From Avimicrobium caecorum (lineage in GTDB: Bacteria > Bacillota > Clostridia > Oscillospirales > Ruminococcaceae): a stretch of 45,845 nucleotides of DNA. This document shows positions 16,091-23,380 of this stretch, in pieces. The stretch lies in contig CAJFNJ010000026.1 of the NCBI GenBank assembly GCA_904394705.1, positions 1 through 45,845 on the forward strand, in the 5' to 3' direction. Below the pieces are notes generated by a model. It made no database searches and was not told the origin of the DNA. It was given only the letters and a program-made list of their open reading frames with translations. Position 1 is the first letter of the stretch. Every line of letters starts with the position of its first letter. A program made the position numbers and the translations under genes.

Positions 16091-17899
16091 TCAGCTGTCC
16101 AGCTTGAGTACAGCCATGAATGCCTCCTGCGGCACTTCTACGCTGCCAAACTGACGCATCCGCTTCTTGCCTTCCTTCTGCTTCTCCAGCAGCTTCTTCT
16201 TTCGGGTAATATCGCCGCCGTAACACTTGGCAAGTACATCCTTTCGCAGTGCCTTGACCGTTTCACGGGCAATAACCTTGCCGCCAATGGCTGCCTGGAT
16301 CGGCACTTCAAACATCTGCCGCGGAATGTGTTCCTTGAGCTTTTCCACCATGGCTCTGGCACGGGGATAGGCCTTGTCCGCATGGATAATAAAGGACAGG
16401 GCATCCACACTCTCGCCATTGAGAAGAATATCCAGCTTTACCAGCTTGGAAGGCTGATAGCCCGACAGCTCATAGTCAAAGGACGCATAACCCCGGGTGC
16501 GGGATTTGAGACTGTCGAAGAAATCATAGATGATCTCATTGAGCGGCAGCCGGTAATGCAGTTCCACCCGGTCGGTATCCAGATACTTGGTATCAATATA
16601 CTCGCCCCGGCGCTCCTGACACAGCTCCATAATATTGCCGATATACTGGGCCGGGGTGAAGATGCTCGCCTTCACCATGGGTTCCTCCGCCGACGCGATG
16701 GTGGACGGGTCAGGATAATTGGTGGGGTTATCGATCTCCAGATCGGTGCCGTCGGTGAGATGGATCTTATAGATTACACTGGGTGCGGTGGTGATCAGAT
16801 CAAGATTGTACTCCCGCTCCAGACGCTCCTGGATAATCTCCATGTGCAGCAGTCCCAGGAAGCCGCACCGGAATCCAAAGCCCAGAGCAATGGATGTCTC
16901 CGGCTCAAAGGACAGAGCCGCATCGTTGAGCTGCAGCTTTTCCAGAGCGTCCCGGAGATCGGGATACTTGGCGCCGTCCACCGGATAGATACCCGAAAAG
17001 ACCATGGGATTGACCTTGCGGTAACCGGGCAGCGGTTCCGATGCCGGTGTGGCTGCCAGAGTGACTGTATCACCCACCCGGGTATCCGCCACGCTCTTGA
17101 TGCTGGCAGTGAGATAACCGACTTCACCCGAGGTGAGCTCGCCGCAGGGGATCAGCGAAGTGGCACCCATGTGGCCCACCTCCACCACCGAGAACTCTGC
17201 CCCGGTAGCCATCATGCGGATGCGGTCGCCGGGCTTTACCTTGCCGTCCACCAGACGGATATAGACGATGACGCCCCGGTAGCTGTCATAGTAACTGTCG
17301 AAGATCAGCGCCCGCAGCGGTTCACTGCTGGTATCCAGCGGGCCGGGAATATCGGTGACGATCCGCTCCAGCACCTCCTCCACATTGAGGCCGGTCTTGG
17401 CAGAGATCCGGGGAGCATCCAGCGCCGGGATACCGATGACATCTTCGATCTCATGGGCAACCCGCTCCGGATCGGCGGCGGGAAGGTCGATCTTGTTGAT
17501 GACCGGCACAATCTCCAGGTCGTGTTCCAGTGCCAGATAGGTATTGGCAAGGGTCTGGGCTTCGATGCCCTGGGAGGCATCCACCACCAGCACCGCTCCT
17601 TCACAGGCTGCCAGCGACCGGGATACCTCATAGTTGAAGTCCACATGACCGGGAGTATCAATGAGATTGAAGGTGTAATCCTTGCCGTCCTTGGCATGAT
17701 AGCGCAGATTTACCGCCCGGGCCTTGATGGTAATGCCCCGCTCCCGCTCAATATCCATATTGTCCAGCAGCTGATCTTCCATATCCCGGCGGGCAACCGT
17801 TTCGGTGTTCTCCAGAATCCGGTCCGCCAGAGTGGATTTGCCGTGGTCAATGTGTGCGATTATCGAAAAATTGCGAATATCATCGCGTCGTGTTGCCAT
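16091..17899 (-). CDS. lepA: Elongation factor 4 (ribosome back-translocase)
   Basis: A translation GTPase that acts on stalled ribosomes. The 602 residues match the family. G1 is AHIDHGKSTLADRI, G2/G3 lie in RGITIKARAV and DTPGHVDF, G4 is NKIDLP. The elongation factor domains follow (GMLHMEI-equivalent GFLGLLHMEIIQERLEREY), and the unique C-terminal domain ends GGDITRKKKLLEKQKEGKKRM, the LepA hallmark. lepA-lepB is the usual arrangement in Firmicutes. Promoter TTGCAC-N18-TATACT lies upstream. Confidence 0.97.
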   Translation of the reverse strand: MATRRDDIRNFSIIAHIDHGKSTLADRILENTETVARRDMEDQLLDNMDIERERGITIKARAVNLRYHAKDGKDYTFNLIDTPGHVDFNYEVSRSLAACEGAVLVVDASQGIEAQTLANTYLALEHDLEIVPVINKIDLPAADPERVAHEIEDVIGIPALDAPRISAKTGLNVEEVLERIVTDIPGPLDTSSEPLRALIFDSYYDSYRGVIVYIRLVDGKVKPGDRIRMMATGAEFSVVEVGHMGATSLIPCGELTSGEVGYLTASIKSVADTRVGDTVTLAATPASEPLPGYRKVNPMVFSGIYPVDGAKYPDLRDALEKLQLNDAALSFEPETSIALGFGFRCGFLGLLHMEIIQERLEREYNLDLITTAPSVIYKIHLTDGTDLEIDNPTNYPDPSTIASAEEPMVKASIFTPAQYIGNIMELCQERRGEYIDTKYLDTDRVELHYRLPLNEIIYDFFDSLKSRTRGYASFDYELSGYQPSKLVKLDILLNGESVDALSFIIHADKAYPRARAMVEKLKEHIPRQMFEVPIQAAIGGKVIARETVKALRKDVLAKCYGGDITRKKKLLEKQKEGKKRMRQFGSVEVPQEAFMAVLKLDS

Positions 17900-17957
17900 A
17901 AGCTCTTCTCTCCTGCATAAAATTCGCCTTCCAAAATGGCTTACATGCTAATAAATC

Positions 17958-17987
17958 AGTATATCACAGAACTGCGTTCCCGTGCAA
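17958..17987 (-). promoter_or_regulatory. Sigma-A promoter of lepA
   Basis: On the minus strand TTGCAC (17987-17982), 18 bases, TATACT (17963-17958). Confidence 0.65.
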
Positions 17988-17992
17988 GGGCT

Positions 17993-18505
17993 TCACTCCC
18001 TGGGCGGGGTGCGTCCCAGCCGGACTGCCCGCCAGAGATACCAGCCTTGGCTCCCGAACAGACTGCCCAGGAACACAGGCCACCACCACCCGGGCAAGGG
18101 CCGGAAGGTGAGAGGCCAGACACTGAGGAAGGCAAAGATCAGGGCAATGACCAGCTGCAGCACGGTGAGCATCTCACCCATCAGGCAGTAGAGCATGGGA
18201 CGGGTGCGGTCGGTGACCGGCAGGCCGCTGAAGCTCCAGCCCCGGGGGAAATACCGGGTGACAGCGAGCAGCAGCCACACGCCCCAGCCGATGCCAAGGA
18301 GCAGTCCCAGGGAACCGCGCCCCGACCAGCCGTCGATCTCGCCGCCAAAGCCATAATGGGACGGCAGACGCACCGGCAGGCTGCCCCAGTTTGCCAGGAG
18401 CCAGGCGGTTGTGCCCAGCAGCACGACGGCTCCCACCGCCCGGATCAGCTTTTCCCGCCGGGACAGGGGCAGGCGTCTGGGGGCATCGGGATTATAGATT
18501 GCCAT
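17993..18505 (-). CDS. DUF1648-domain membrane protein
   Basis: A 170-residue protein with four likely membrane segments (about 25-45, 68-85, 105-128, 136-150). The DUF1648 signature LPSHYGFGGEIDGW (residues 51-64) is present, matching the consensus of PxHfn..G..D. DUF1648 proteins, such as the sporulation-delaying immunity protein SdpI in B. subtilis, are membrane proteins; here no peptide toxin gene is seen next to it. A TTGTAC/TATGAT promoter precedes it. There is no clear terminator before lepA's promoter, which lies at its end. Confidence 0.72.
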   Translation of the reverse strand: MAIYNPDAPRRLPLSRREKLIRAVGAVVLLGTTAWLLANWGSLPVRLPSHYGFGGEIDGWSGRGSLGLLLGIGWGVWLLLAVTRYFPRGWSFSGLPVTDRTRPMLYCLMGEMLTVLQLVIALIFAFLSVWPLTFRPLPGWWWPVFLGSLFGSQGWYLWRAVRLGRTPPRE

Positions 18506-18540
18506 GGTAATCGCTTCCTTTTAATAAAAGTACCTCTATT

Positions 18541-18569
18541 ATCATACGGGTTTTGGGGCAGGGGTACAA
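18541..18569 (-). promoter_or_regulatory. Sigma-A promoter of the DUF1648 gene
   Basis: On the minus strand TTGTAC (18569-18564), 17 bases, TATGAT (18546-18541). Confidence 0.6.
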
Positions 18570-18600
18570 GCAGGGGATTGTAAATTTTTGCGCAGGAGAT

Positions 18601-18640
18601 AAAAAAACACCCCGGCAGGGATCTTCCCCGCCGGGGTGTT
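18601..18640 (-). terminator. Intrinsic terminator of yjdF
   Basis: On the minus strand ACACCCCGGCGGGGA and TCCCTGCCGGGGTGT pair and are followed by TTTTTTT. Confidence 0.9.
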
Positions 18641-18663
18641 GTGCACAGCCGGGCAGACGGGGA

Positions 18664-19074
18664 TCAGTGTCCCCGGTGCTTCTGCTGCCGCTTCTGCCGG
18701 TGCAGCCGGTACTGTTCCCGGGCTGCTTCCCGGCGCTCCTCTGCCGTCTGCTGACGGCGTGTCTGCTTTTCGGCTTCCCGTCCCGCTGCCGCAGCTGCCC
18801 AGGCCTTCTTTCTGGCCGGACGCTGCTGCTCCCGGGCAATCTGACGCTGCCGCCGCTTGGGGTTCTGTGCCTCGGGACGGCGGGCAGGCGCTTCCATCGC
18901 CGGAGTGGTCCGCAGCCGGGACAGCCGGTGCAGCACCCAGAGAAGTACCTCCGGTTCGGTGGGCTCGGCCCCAAAGACCACTCGCCCGACCTCATACCGA
19001 CCGTCCTCCCAGCGCTCCAGCGTCCCGACCCACCAGGGCGGGGAAAATTCCACAGTCAAACGCGAACAGAGCAT
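18664..19074 (-). CDS. yjdF: YjdF-family (DUF2992) protein
   Basis: A 136-residue protein with the two-part YjdF layout. The N-terminal 45 residues (LTVEFSPPWWVGTLE, then VVFGAEPTEPEVLLWVL) form the conserved globular part. The rest is a very basic helix rich in Arg, Lys, Gln and Ala (PKRRQRQIAREQQRPARKKA) ending in KHRGH, the family C-terminus. The function is unknown; in many Firmicutes the gene is controlled by the yjdF riboswitch, which binds azaaromatic compounds. ATG 19074 is preceded by AAAAAGGAGG, and a structured leader like that riboswitch lies upstream. Confidence 0.9.
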   Translation of the reverse strand: MLCSRLTVEFSPPWWVGTLERWEDGRYEVGRVVFGAEPTEPEVLLWVLHRLSRLRTTPAMEAPARRPEAQNPKRRQRQIAREQQRPARKKAWAAAAAGREAEKQTRRQQTAEERREAAREQYRLHRQKRQQKHRGH

Positions 19075-19099
19075 ATCCGCTTCCTCCTTTTTGTTCCGG

Positions 19100-19202
19100 C
19101 AGTGCCGGTGTGTGAAGCGGGAACGGACAACCAAAGGAGGCAGGTTACTGACTGCCCGGAGAAATCCCCGGCAGCGCCCGGACTACCAACCGGGCAGTGT
19201 TT
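19100..19202 (-). ncRNA. Probable yjdF (azaaromatic-sensing) riboswitch
   Basis: The leader of yjdF folds. ACTGCCCGG (minus strand 19198-19190) and CCGGGCAGT (19159-19151) form a perfect 9-bp stem that encloses TTGGTAGTCCGGGCGCTG and GCCGGGGATTTCT, which themselves hold a CCGG-based inner hairpin. A second pairing is possible between CCTGCCTCCTTTGG downstream and purine-rich sequence near the ribosome binding site. Position, size of about 100 nt and the adjacent yjdF gene fit Rfam family yjdF. I cannot confirm the consensus without a covariance search; ends are approximate. Confidence 0.6.
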
Positions 19203-19225
19203 TTATCCCGCAGCTATATCGCTCA

Positions 19226-19243
19226 GCTGTCCGTGGGGACAGC
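19226..19243. repeat. Perfect inverted repeat upstream of the yjdF leader
   Basis: GCTGTCC-GTGG-GGACAGC, 7 bp arms, between the hemW stop and the yjdF leader. Neither strand has a T run after it, so it is not a standard terminator; it may be an operator or the 5' end of the leader. Confidence 0.5.
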
Positions 19244-19260
19244 CAAACAACAGATGAAAA

Positions 19261-20373
19261 TTATCCCCAGAGCAGGAAGGGAATGAGCGACCCCTCCACC
19301 AAAAAGCCCTCGGGGGTGAGGGTAATGGTGCGTCCGGTGACGGTGCAGAGCCCTCTCATCTCCGGACGGCTGGCCCGCTGGAGCATCGCTCCGGCGTCAT
19401 ACCCCGGACAGGCCGCTTCCAGGGCGGTGCAGTCCAGCCCCTCCCGGAGCCGCAGCGCCATGGCGACCCGTTCCTCCGGGGAACCGGCCTCCCCCTCGTC
19501 CTCACAGAGCGACCAGGGGTTTTCCGCCCGGAGAAAGGCATCGATGTCCCGGGGAAAGACAAACCGCCGTCCCCCCAGACAGGACGCCGCCGCCGGGCCG
19601 ACGCCGAGATACTCCTCACACCGCCAGTATCTGAGATTGTGGCGGCTCTCGAAGCCCGGGCGGGCAAAGTTGGAGATCTCATACTGATGAAAGCCCAGCC
19701 GCTCCAGCTCGGCAATGGCGGTGAGGTAGATCTGCCGCTGGGTCTCCTCATCGATGTCCGACTCGGTATAGCGGGCGGCATAGGGAGTGCCCTCCTCCAG
19801 CTGGAGCATATAGGCCGAAAGATGCACCGCCCCCAGCTCCGCCGCGAACCGGATGGAGCCGAGCACCTCTTCCACCGTCTGGTGGGGCAGGCCGAGCATG
19901 AGATCCAGCGAGAGGTTCCGGAACCCCGCTGCCCGGACGATCTGCACCGCCTCCGCTGCCTTTTCCGCTGTATGGGTGCGCCCCAGATCCCGCAGCTGGG
20001 CCGGGCTTGCCGACTGCAATCCCATGGAGATGCGGTTGAATCCCCCCTGCCGGAGGGCAGCTGCCATTTTTGGGGTGATGGCGATGGGGTTGGCCTCCAG
20101 GGTGATCTCGGCGTCCGGGGCGAGGTCATACCGCTGCCGGATGCCCTCCAGCACGGTACAGAGCCGGTCCGCACCCAGCATGGTGGGGGTGCCGCCCCCG
20201 AAATAGACGGTGTCCACCCGGCTGCCCCTGGGGAGTGGAGCGGTATCCAGGGCATGGAGCAGGGCGGCGGTATAGGGGGCAAAGAGATCCCCCCGTCCCG
20301 CCATGGTATAGAAGTCGCAGTAATCACAGCGCTTCTGGCAGAAGGGAATATGCAGATAGAGTCCGGCGGACAT
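19261..20373 (-). CDS. hemW: Heme chaperone / radical SAM protein HemW
   Basis: HemW is a radical SAM protein related to coproporphyrinogen dehydrogenase HemN; characterised members bind and deliver heme rather than decarboxylate. The 370 residues start MSAGLYLHIPFCQKRCDYC, giving the iron-sulfur cluster motif Cys12-x3-Cys16-x2-Cys19. VDTVYFGGGTPTML, SMGLQSA and LMLGLPHQT follow as family motifs, and the C-terminal HemN_C-like region is present. The start at 20373 was preferred over an upstream frame because GGGAGG lies eight bases before it. Promoter TTGAGC/TATACT lies upstream. It neighbours lepA as in many Firmicutes. Confidence 0.92.
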   Translation of the reverse strand: MSAGLYLHIPFCQKRCDYCDFYTMAGRGDLFAPYTAALLHALDTAPLPRGSRVDTVYFGGGTPTMLGADRLCTVLEGIRQRYDLAPDAEITLEANPIAITPKMAAALRQGGFNRISMGLQSASPAQLRDLGRTHTAEKAAEAVQIVRAAGFRNLSLDLMLGLPHQTVEEVLGSIRFAAELGAVHLSAYMLQLEEGTPYAARYTESDIDEETQRQIYLTAIAELERLGFHQYEISNFARPGFESRHNLRYWRCEEYLGVGPAAASCLGGRRFVFPRDIDAFLRAENPWSLCEDEGEAGSPEERVAMALRLREGLDCTALEAACPGYDAGAMLQRASRPEMRGLCTVTGRTITLTPEGFLVEGSLIPFLLWG

Positions 20374-20402
20374 GGCAGTTACCTCCCAGTGTTTCTCTCC
20401 CC

Positions 20403-20431
20403 AGTATAGCACGGGACCGGGTCAGGCTCAA
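20403..20431 (-). promoter_or_regulatory. Sigma-A promoter of hemW (extended -10)
   Basis: On the minus strand TTGAGC (20431-20426), 17 bases, TATACT (20408-20403), with TG one base before the -10 box. It accounts for hemW and leaves the LexA box at 20476 free to act on the phage operon. Confidence 0.65.
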
Positions 20432-20475
20432 GGCGGGGCGGTTTTTCCACCGGCAGGCTGCACAGTTTTTGAGGA

Positions 20476-20489
20476 CGAACAAATGTTCG
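20476..20489. promoter_or_regulatory. LexA (SOS) box
   Basis: CGAACAAATGTTCG is a perfect match to the Firmicutes LexA/DinR site CGAACRNRYGTTYG. It lies 160 bases upstream of the first phage gene and about 45 bases beyond the hemW promoter. No good -10 box is seen at the right distance; TTGAGG at 20469-20474 is the best -35. DNA-damage control of the phage operon is inferred. Confidence 0.82.
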
Positions 20490-20510
20490 TTTTCGGCAAA
20501 AGGGAGAAAA

Positions 20511-20624
20511 CCCCGGAAAACTTTCCGAAAGGGCCGGTTTCGGGGCATTTTTCTGCGCAGTTTTGGGGTTTTTCCGGGGGTGGATGAGAGCTCCTTCTGT
20601 TCCTCCTCCGGACAGAGGGGCTCC
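20511..20624 (+). other. Structured leader of the phage operon (nested inverted repeats)
   Basis: CCCCGGAAAA (20511-20520) is complementary to TTTTCCGGGG (20570-20579). Inside, CCGAAA (20525-20530) pairs with TTTCGG (20538-20543). A separate imperfect hairpin pairs 20588-20603 with 20610-20623. None ends in a T run, so they are not plain terminators. They may shape the mRNA leader, or serve as a DNA recognition site for the terminase. Confidence 0.45.
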
Positions 20625-20648
20625 GGTCATGGGAAAGGAGGTGACGCC

Positions 20649-20945
20649 ATGGATCGGGAAAAACTGCGCCGGGAAGCGGTACGCCAGCTGCGCCGCATGG
20701 CTTCGGGCGCTCCGGTGGAGGAGCTGCGCATCACTCAGCGGGAGGACGGCAGCCCCGAACTGGAACTGGCAGGCATCGACCCCTACCAGCTCTCGGGGGT
20801 GAAGCTGGGAAAGAATGGGGTGGAGCTCTCCTTTTACAGCCGTCTGGAGGCCATCGACCGGCTGCTGGAACTGGCTGGCCCCGGCGGCGACAACCTGCTG
20901 GAAGAACTGGGACTTTCGGGGTGGAATGGCGGGAAAGATGAGTAG
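20649..20945 (+). CDS. Small terminase-like protein (XtmA position)
   Basis: A 98-residue acidic protein that opens the phage operon behind an ideal ribosome binding site, AAAGGAGGTGA at 20634-20644. The C-terminal segment SFYSRLEAIDRLLELAG resembles the end of phage terminase small subunits, where KxxALxLLGKHLG follows DNA-binding and oligomerisation helices. The usual N-terminal helix-turn-helix is not visible; the first 35 residues are charged and helical. It overlaps the large terminase gene. The position immediately before the large subunit supports the call, but the loss of the DNA-binding domain would suggest little or no sequence specificity in packaging. Confidence 0.5.
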   Translation: MDREKLRREAVRQLRRMASGAPVEELRITQREDGSPELELAGIDPYQLSGVKLGKNGVELSFYSRLEAIDRLLELAGPGGDNLLEELGLSGWNGGKDE

Positions 20946-22221
20946 CCGTTCCGCTGCCCCGGTACGCTGGTCCGAAAAACAGCGGCAGGTACTGGGCTGG
21001 TGGCGTACCCCCGAACTGCGCCGGAGGTATGACGCCATCATCTGCGATGGAGCGGTGCGCTCGGGCAAGACCACCTGCACCGGGCTCTCCTTCCTGGCCT
21101 GGGCGCTCTGCTGTCAGCCGGGACAGGACATCGCCCTCTGCGGCAAGACCATCCGCTCCCTCCGGCGCAACCTGGCAGGCCCCCTCTTTGAACGCATGCG
21201 CCGCATGGGCATCGACTGCCGGGAACGCTTCTCCGAAAACTATGCCGACCTCACCTGGGGCAGCCGGTCGGTGCGGGTCTACCTCTTTGGCGGACGGGAC
21301 GAATCCTCCGCTTCGCTGATCCAGGGCATGACCCTCGCCGGGGTGCTCTTTGACGAGGTGGCCCTGATGCCCCGCTCCTTTGTGGAACAGGCTCTCGCCC
21401 GCTGCTCGGTGGAAGGGGCAACCTTCTGGTTCTCCTGCAACCCCGAACACCCGGAACACTGGTTCTACAAGGAATGGATTCAGAAAGCTGAGGAGCGCCG
21501 GGCCCTCTACCTGCACTTCACCATGCAGGACAATCCCGCCCTTTCGCCCCAGGTGATCCGCCGGTATGAGCGGATGTACACCGGACGCTTCTATGAACGG
21601 TTCGTGCTGGGAGAGTGGACCGCTCCCGAAGGACAGATCTATGATATGTTCTCCGCCGAGCGGCATGTGGCCCCCGCCGGAAACCGGGACTGGCAGCGGC
21701 TGGTGATCAGCTGCGACTACGGCACCGTCAACCCCATGTCCATGGGACTGTGGGGGCTCTGGGACGGAGTATGGCACCGCCTGCGGGAGAGCTGGTATGA
21801 CGCCCGGGCCGAGGGCAGCCGCCGCACCGATGAACAGCACTATGAAGCCCTCTGCCGTCTGGCGGGGGAGTTCCCGCCTGAACGCATTGAAGCGGTGGTC
21901 ATCGACCCATCGGCTGCCAGCTTCATCGAATGTGTGGAGAGCCACCGGGTATTCCGGGTGGTGCGGGCGGACAACCGGGTACGGGAGGGCATCGCCGCTG
22001 TGAGCCGCTGGCTTGCCGAGGGGAAACTCTCCTTTGACCCGGGGTGCGACCAGTGCATCCGGGAGTTCTCCCTCTACCGCTGGGAGGACGGCGGCAGCGA
22101 GCGCCCGGTGAAGGAACAGGACCATGCCATGGACGACCTGCGGTACTTTGTCATGTACTGCGAACAGGAGGAAAAGCCCGGGGGCTTCTGTGCTGCCCGG
22201 GTAGAACGCACAAGGAGGTAA
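20938..22221 (+). CDS. Phage terminase large subunit, PBSX family
   Basis: The motor that pumps DNA into proheads and cuts it. The 427 residues carry an ATPase domain with Walker A GAVRSGKT (38-45), Walker B VLFDEVALMP and the coupling segment FSCNPEHPEHWFYKEW. The nuclease domain shows ISCDYGTVNPMSMGLW, VVIDPSAASF and a late acidic motif DDLRYF, so the three acidic metal ligands appear intact. The pattern is that of the PBSX/XtmB group. Start 20938 overlaps the previous stop; ATG 20926 in the same frame is an alternative. Intact catalytic residues argue for a working packaging machine rather than decay. Confidence 0.93.
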   Translation: MSSRSAAPVRWSEKQRQVLGWWRTPELRRRYDAIICDGAVRSGKTTCTGLSFLAWALCCQPGQDIALCGKTIRSLRRNLAGPLFERMRRMGIDCRERFSENYADLTWGSRSVRVYLFGGRDESSASLIQGMTLAGVLFDEVALMPRSFVEQALARCSVEGATFWFSCNPEHPEHWFYKEWIQKAEERRALYLHFTMQDNPALSPQVIRRYERMYTGRFYERFVLGEWTAPEGQIYDMFSAERHVAPAGNRDWQRLVISCDYGTVNPMSMGLWGLWDGVWHRLRESWYDARAEGSRRTDEQHYEALCRLAGEFPPERIEAVVIDPSAASFIECVESHRVFRVVRADNRVREGIAAVSRWLAEGKLSFDPGCDQCIREFSLYRWEDGGSERPVKEQDHAMDDLRYFVMYCEQEEKPGGFCAARVERTRR

Positions 22222-22228
22222 CTTACGC

Positions 22229-23380
22229 ATGATGGAAACACTCACCCGGCTCTGGCGGAAGGCTCCCCAGCCGGCTGTGCTGCAGCTTGCCCGGAGCCGG
22301 GACAGCGACTGGGCCGGTTCTGCCCTGCCCCAGGCCCGCCGGCGGCTCTGCCGGGAGATCCGCCGGAAGGTGCCGGTGGCTGACGCCGCCCTGGACAAGA
22401 TCGTCCGGCTCACCGGGGAATTTATCGTGCAGAGCGATGACGCGCTGGTGGAAGAGGAACTGCGCCGGTTCTGCCGGGAAATCGCCATCGGCGCCGGACG
22501 GCAGGGACTGCGGGGCTTTCTGGAACAGTACCTGAACAGCCTGCTCACCGACGGCACCGCTGTGGCGGAGATGATCCCCGCCGCCGATGGTTCGGGATTG
22601 GGGGCAGTGCTGCTCTGTCCCGCCGAATCCCTGGCGGTGCGCCGGGCCGAAAACGGCGTGGGACTGCGGTTCTATGCCGCCCGGGACGGTCTGCCCGGGG
22701 AGGAGGTGCGCTGGCCCGAACTGATCCTCTACACCCCGCTGGACCCCGATGCCGGCGAGGTATGGGGACATTCGGTACTGGAGGGGCTGGAAGCGGTGAG
22801 CCAGGTCTGGGAACAGATCCTGCGCTCCACCGCCCAGAACTTTGAACGGGCCGGAAGCCTGCGCTATGCCGTCACCTACCGCCCCGGCGAAGGGGAACGC
22901 ATCAATCCCCGGGAGGTGGCGGAAACCATGGCCCGGGAATGGCGGGCTGCCATGGACGGCAGCAGCGGCAGTGTCAGCGACTTTGTGGCGGTGGGCAATG
23001 TGGAGATCCGGGTCATCGGCGCCGACAGCCCCATCCTCGACACCGAAGTGCCGGTGCGCCAGCTGCTGGAACAGATCATCGCCAAACTGGGCGTACCGCC
23101 CTTCCTGCTGGGACTGCACTGGTCCACCACCGAACGCATGAGCAAACAGCAGGCCGACCTGCTCACCAGCGAGCTGGAACGGTACCGCAGTCTGCTCACC
23201 CCGGTGCTGCGGCGTATCCTGGATACCCATCTGCGGCTGTGGGGCCATACGGCTCCCTTTGCCGTGGAGTGGCAGGACATCAGCCTGCAGGATACAGCGG
23301 AACTGGCTCAGGCCCGCTATGACAACGCTCGTGCCGCTGTACTGGAAGAACAGCTGACTGAGAAAGGAGAGATTGTATGA
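22229..23380 (+). CDS. Phage portal protein (XkdE-like)
   Basis: The dodecameric ring at one capsid vertex through which DNA enters and leaves. The 383 residues contain typical portal segments: IVRLTGEFIVQSDDALV near the start, LLTDGTAVAEMIP, WGHSVLEGLEAVSQVWEQ, and near the end MSKQQADLLTSELERYRSLLTPVLRRILD, the helical stem and crown region. It follows the terminase by seven bases with AAGGAGG upstream and overlaps the protease gene by four. It is somewhat shorter than PBSX XkdE (about 500 residues), in line with the compaction of the whole locus. Confidence 0.85.
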   Translation: MMETLTRLWRKAPQPAVLQLARSRDSDWAGSALPQARRRLCREIRRKVPVADAALDKIVRLTGEFIVQSDDALVEEELRRFCREIAIGAGRQGLRGFLEQYLNSLLTDGTAVAEMIPAADGSGLGAVLLCPAESLAVRRAENGVGLRFYAARDGLPGEEVRWPELILYTPLDPDAGEVWGHSVLEGLEAVSQVWEQILRSTAQNFERAGSLRYAVTYRPGEGERINPREVAETMAREWRAAMDGSSGSVSDFVAVGNVEIRVIGADSPILDTEVPVRQLLEQIIAKLGVPPFLLGLHWSTTERMSKQQADLLTSELERYRSLLTPVLRRILDTHLRLWGHTAPFAVEWQDISLQDTAELAQARYDNARAAVLEEQLTEKGEIV

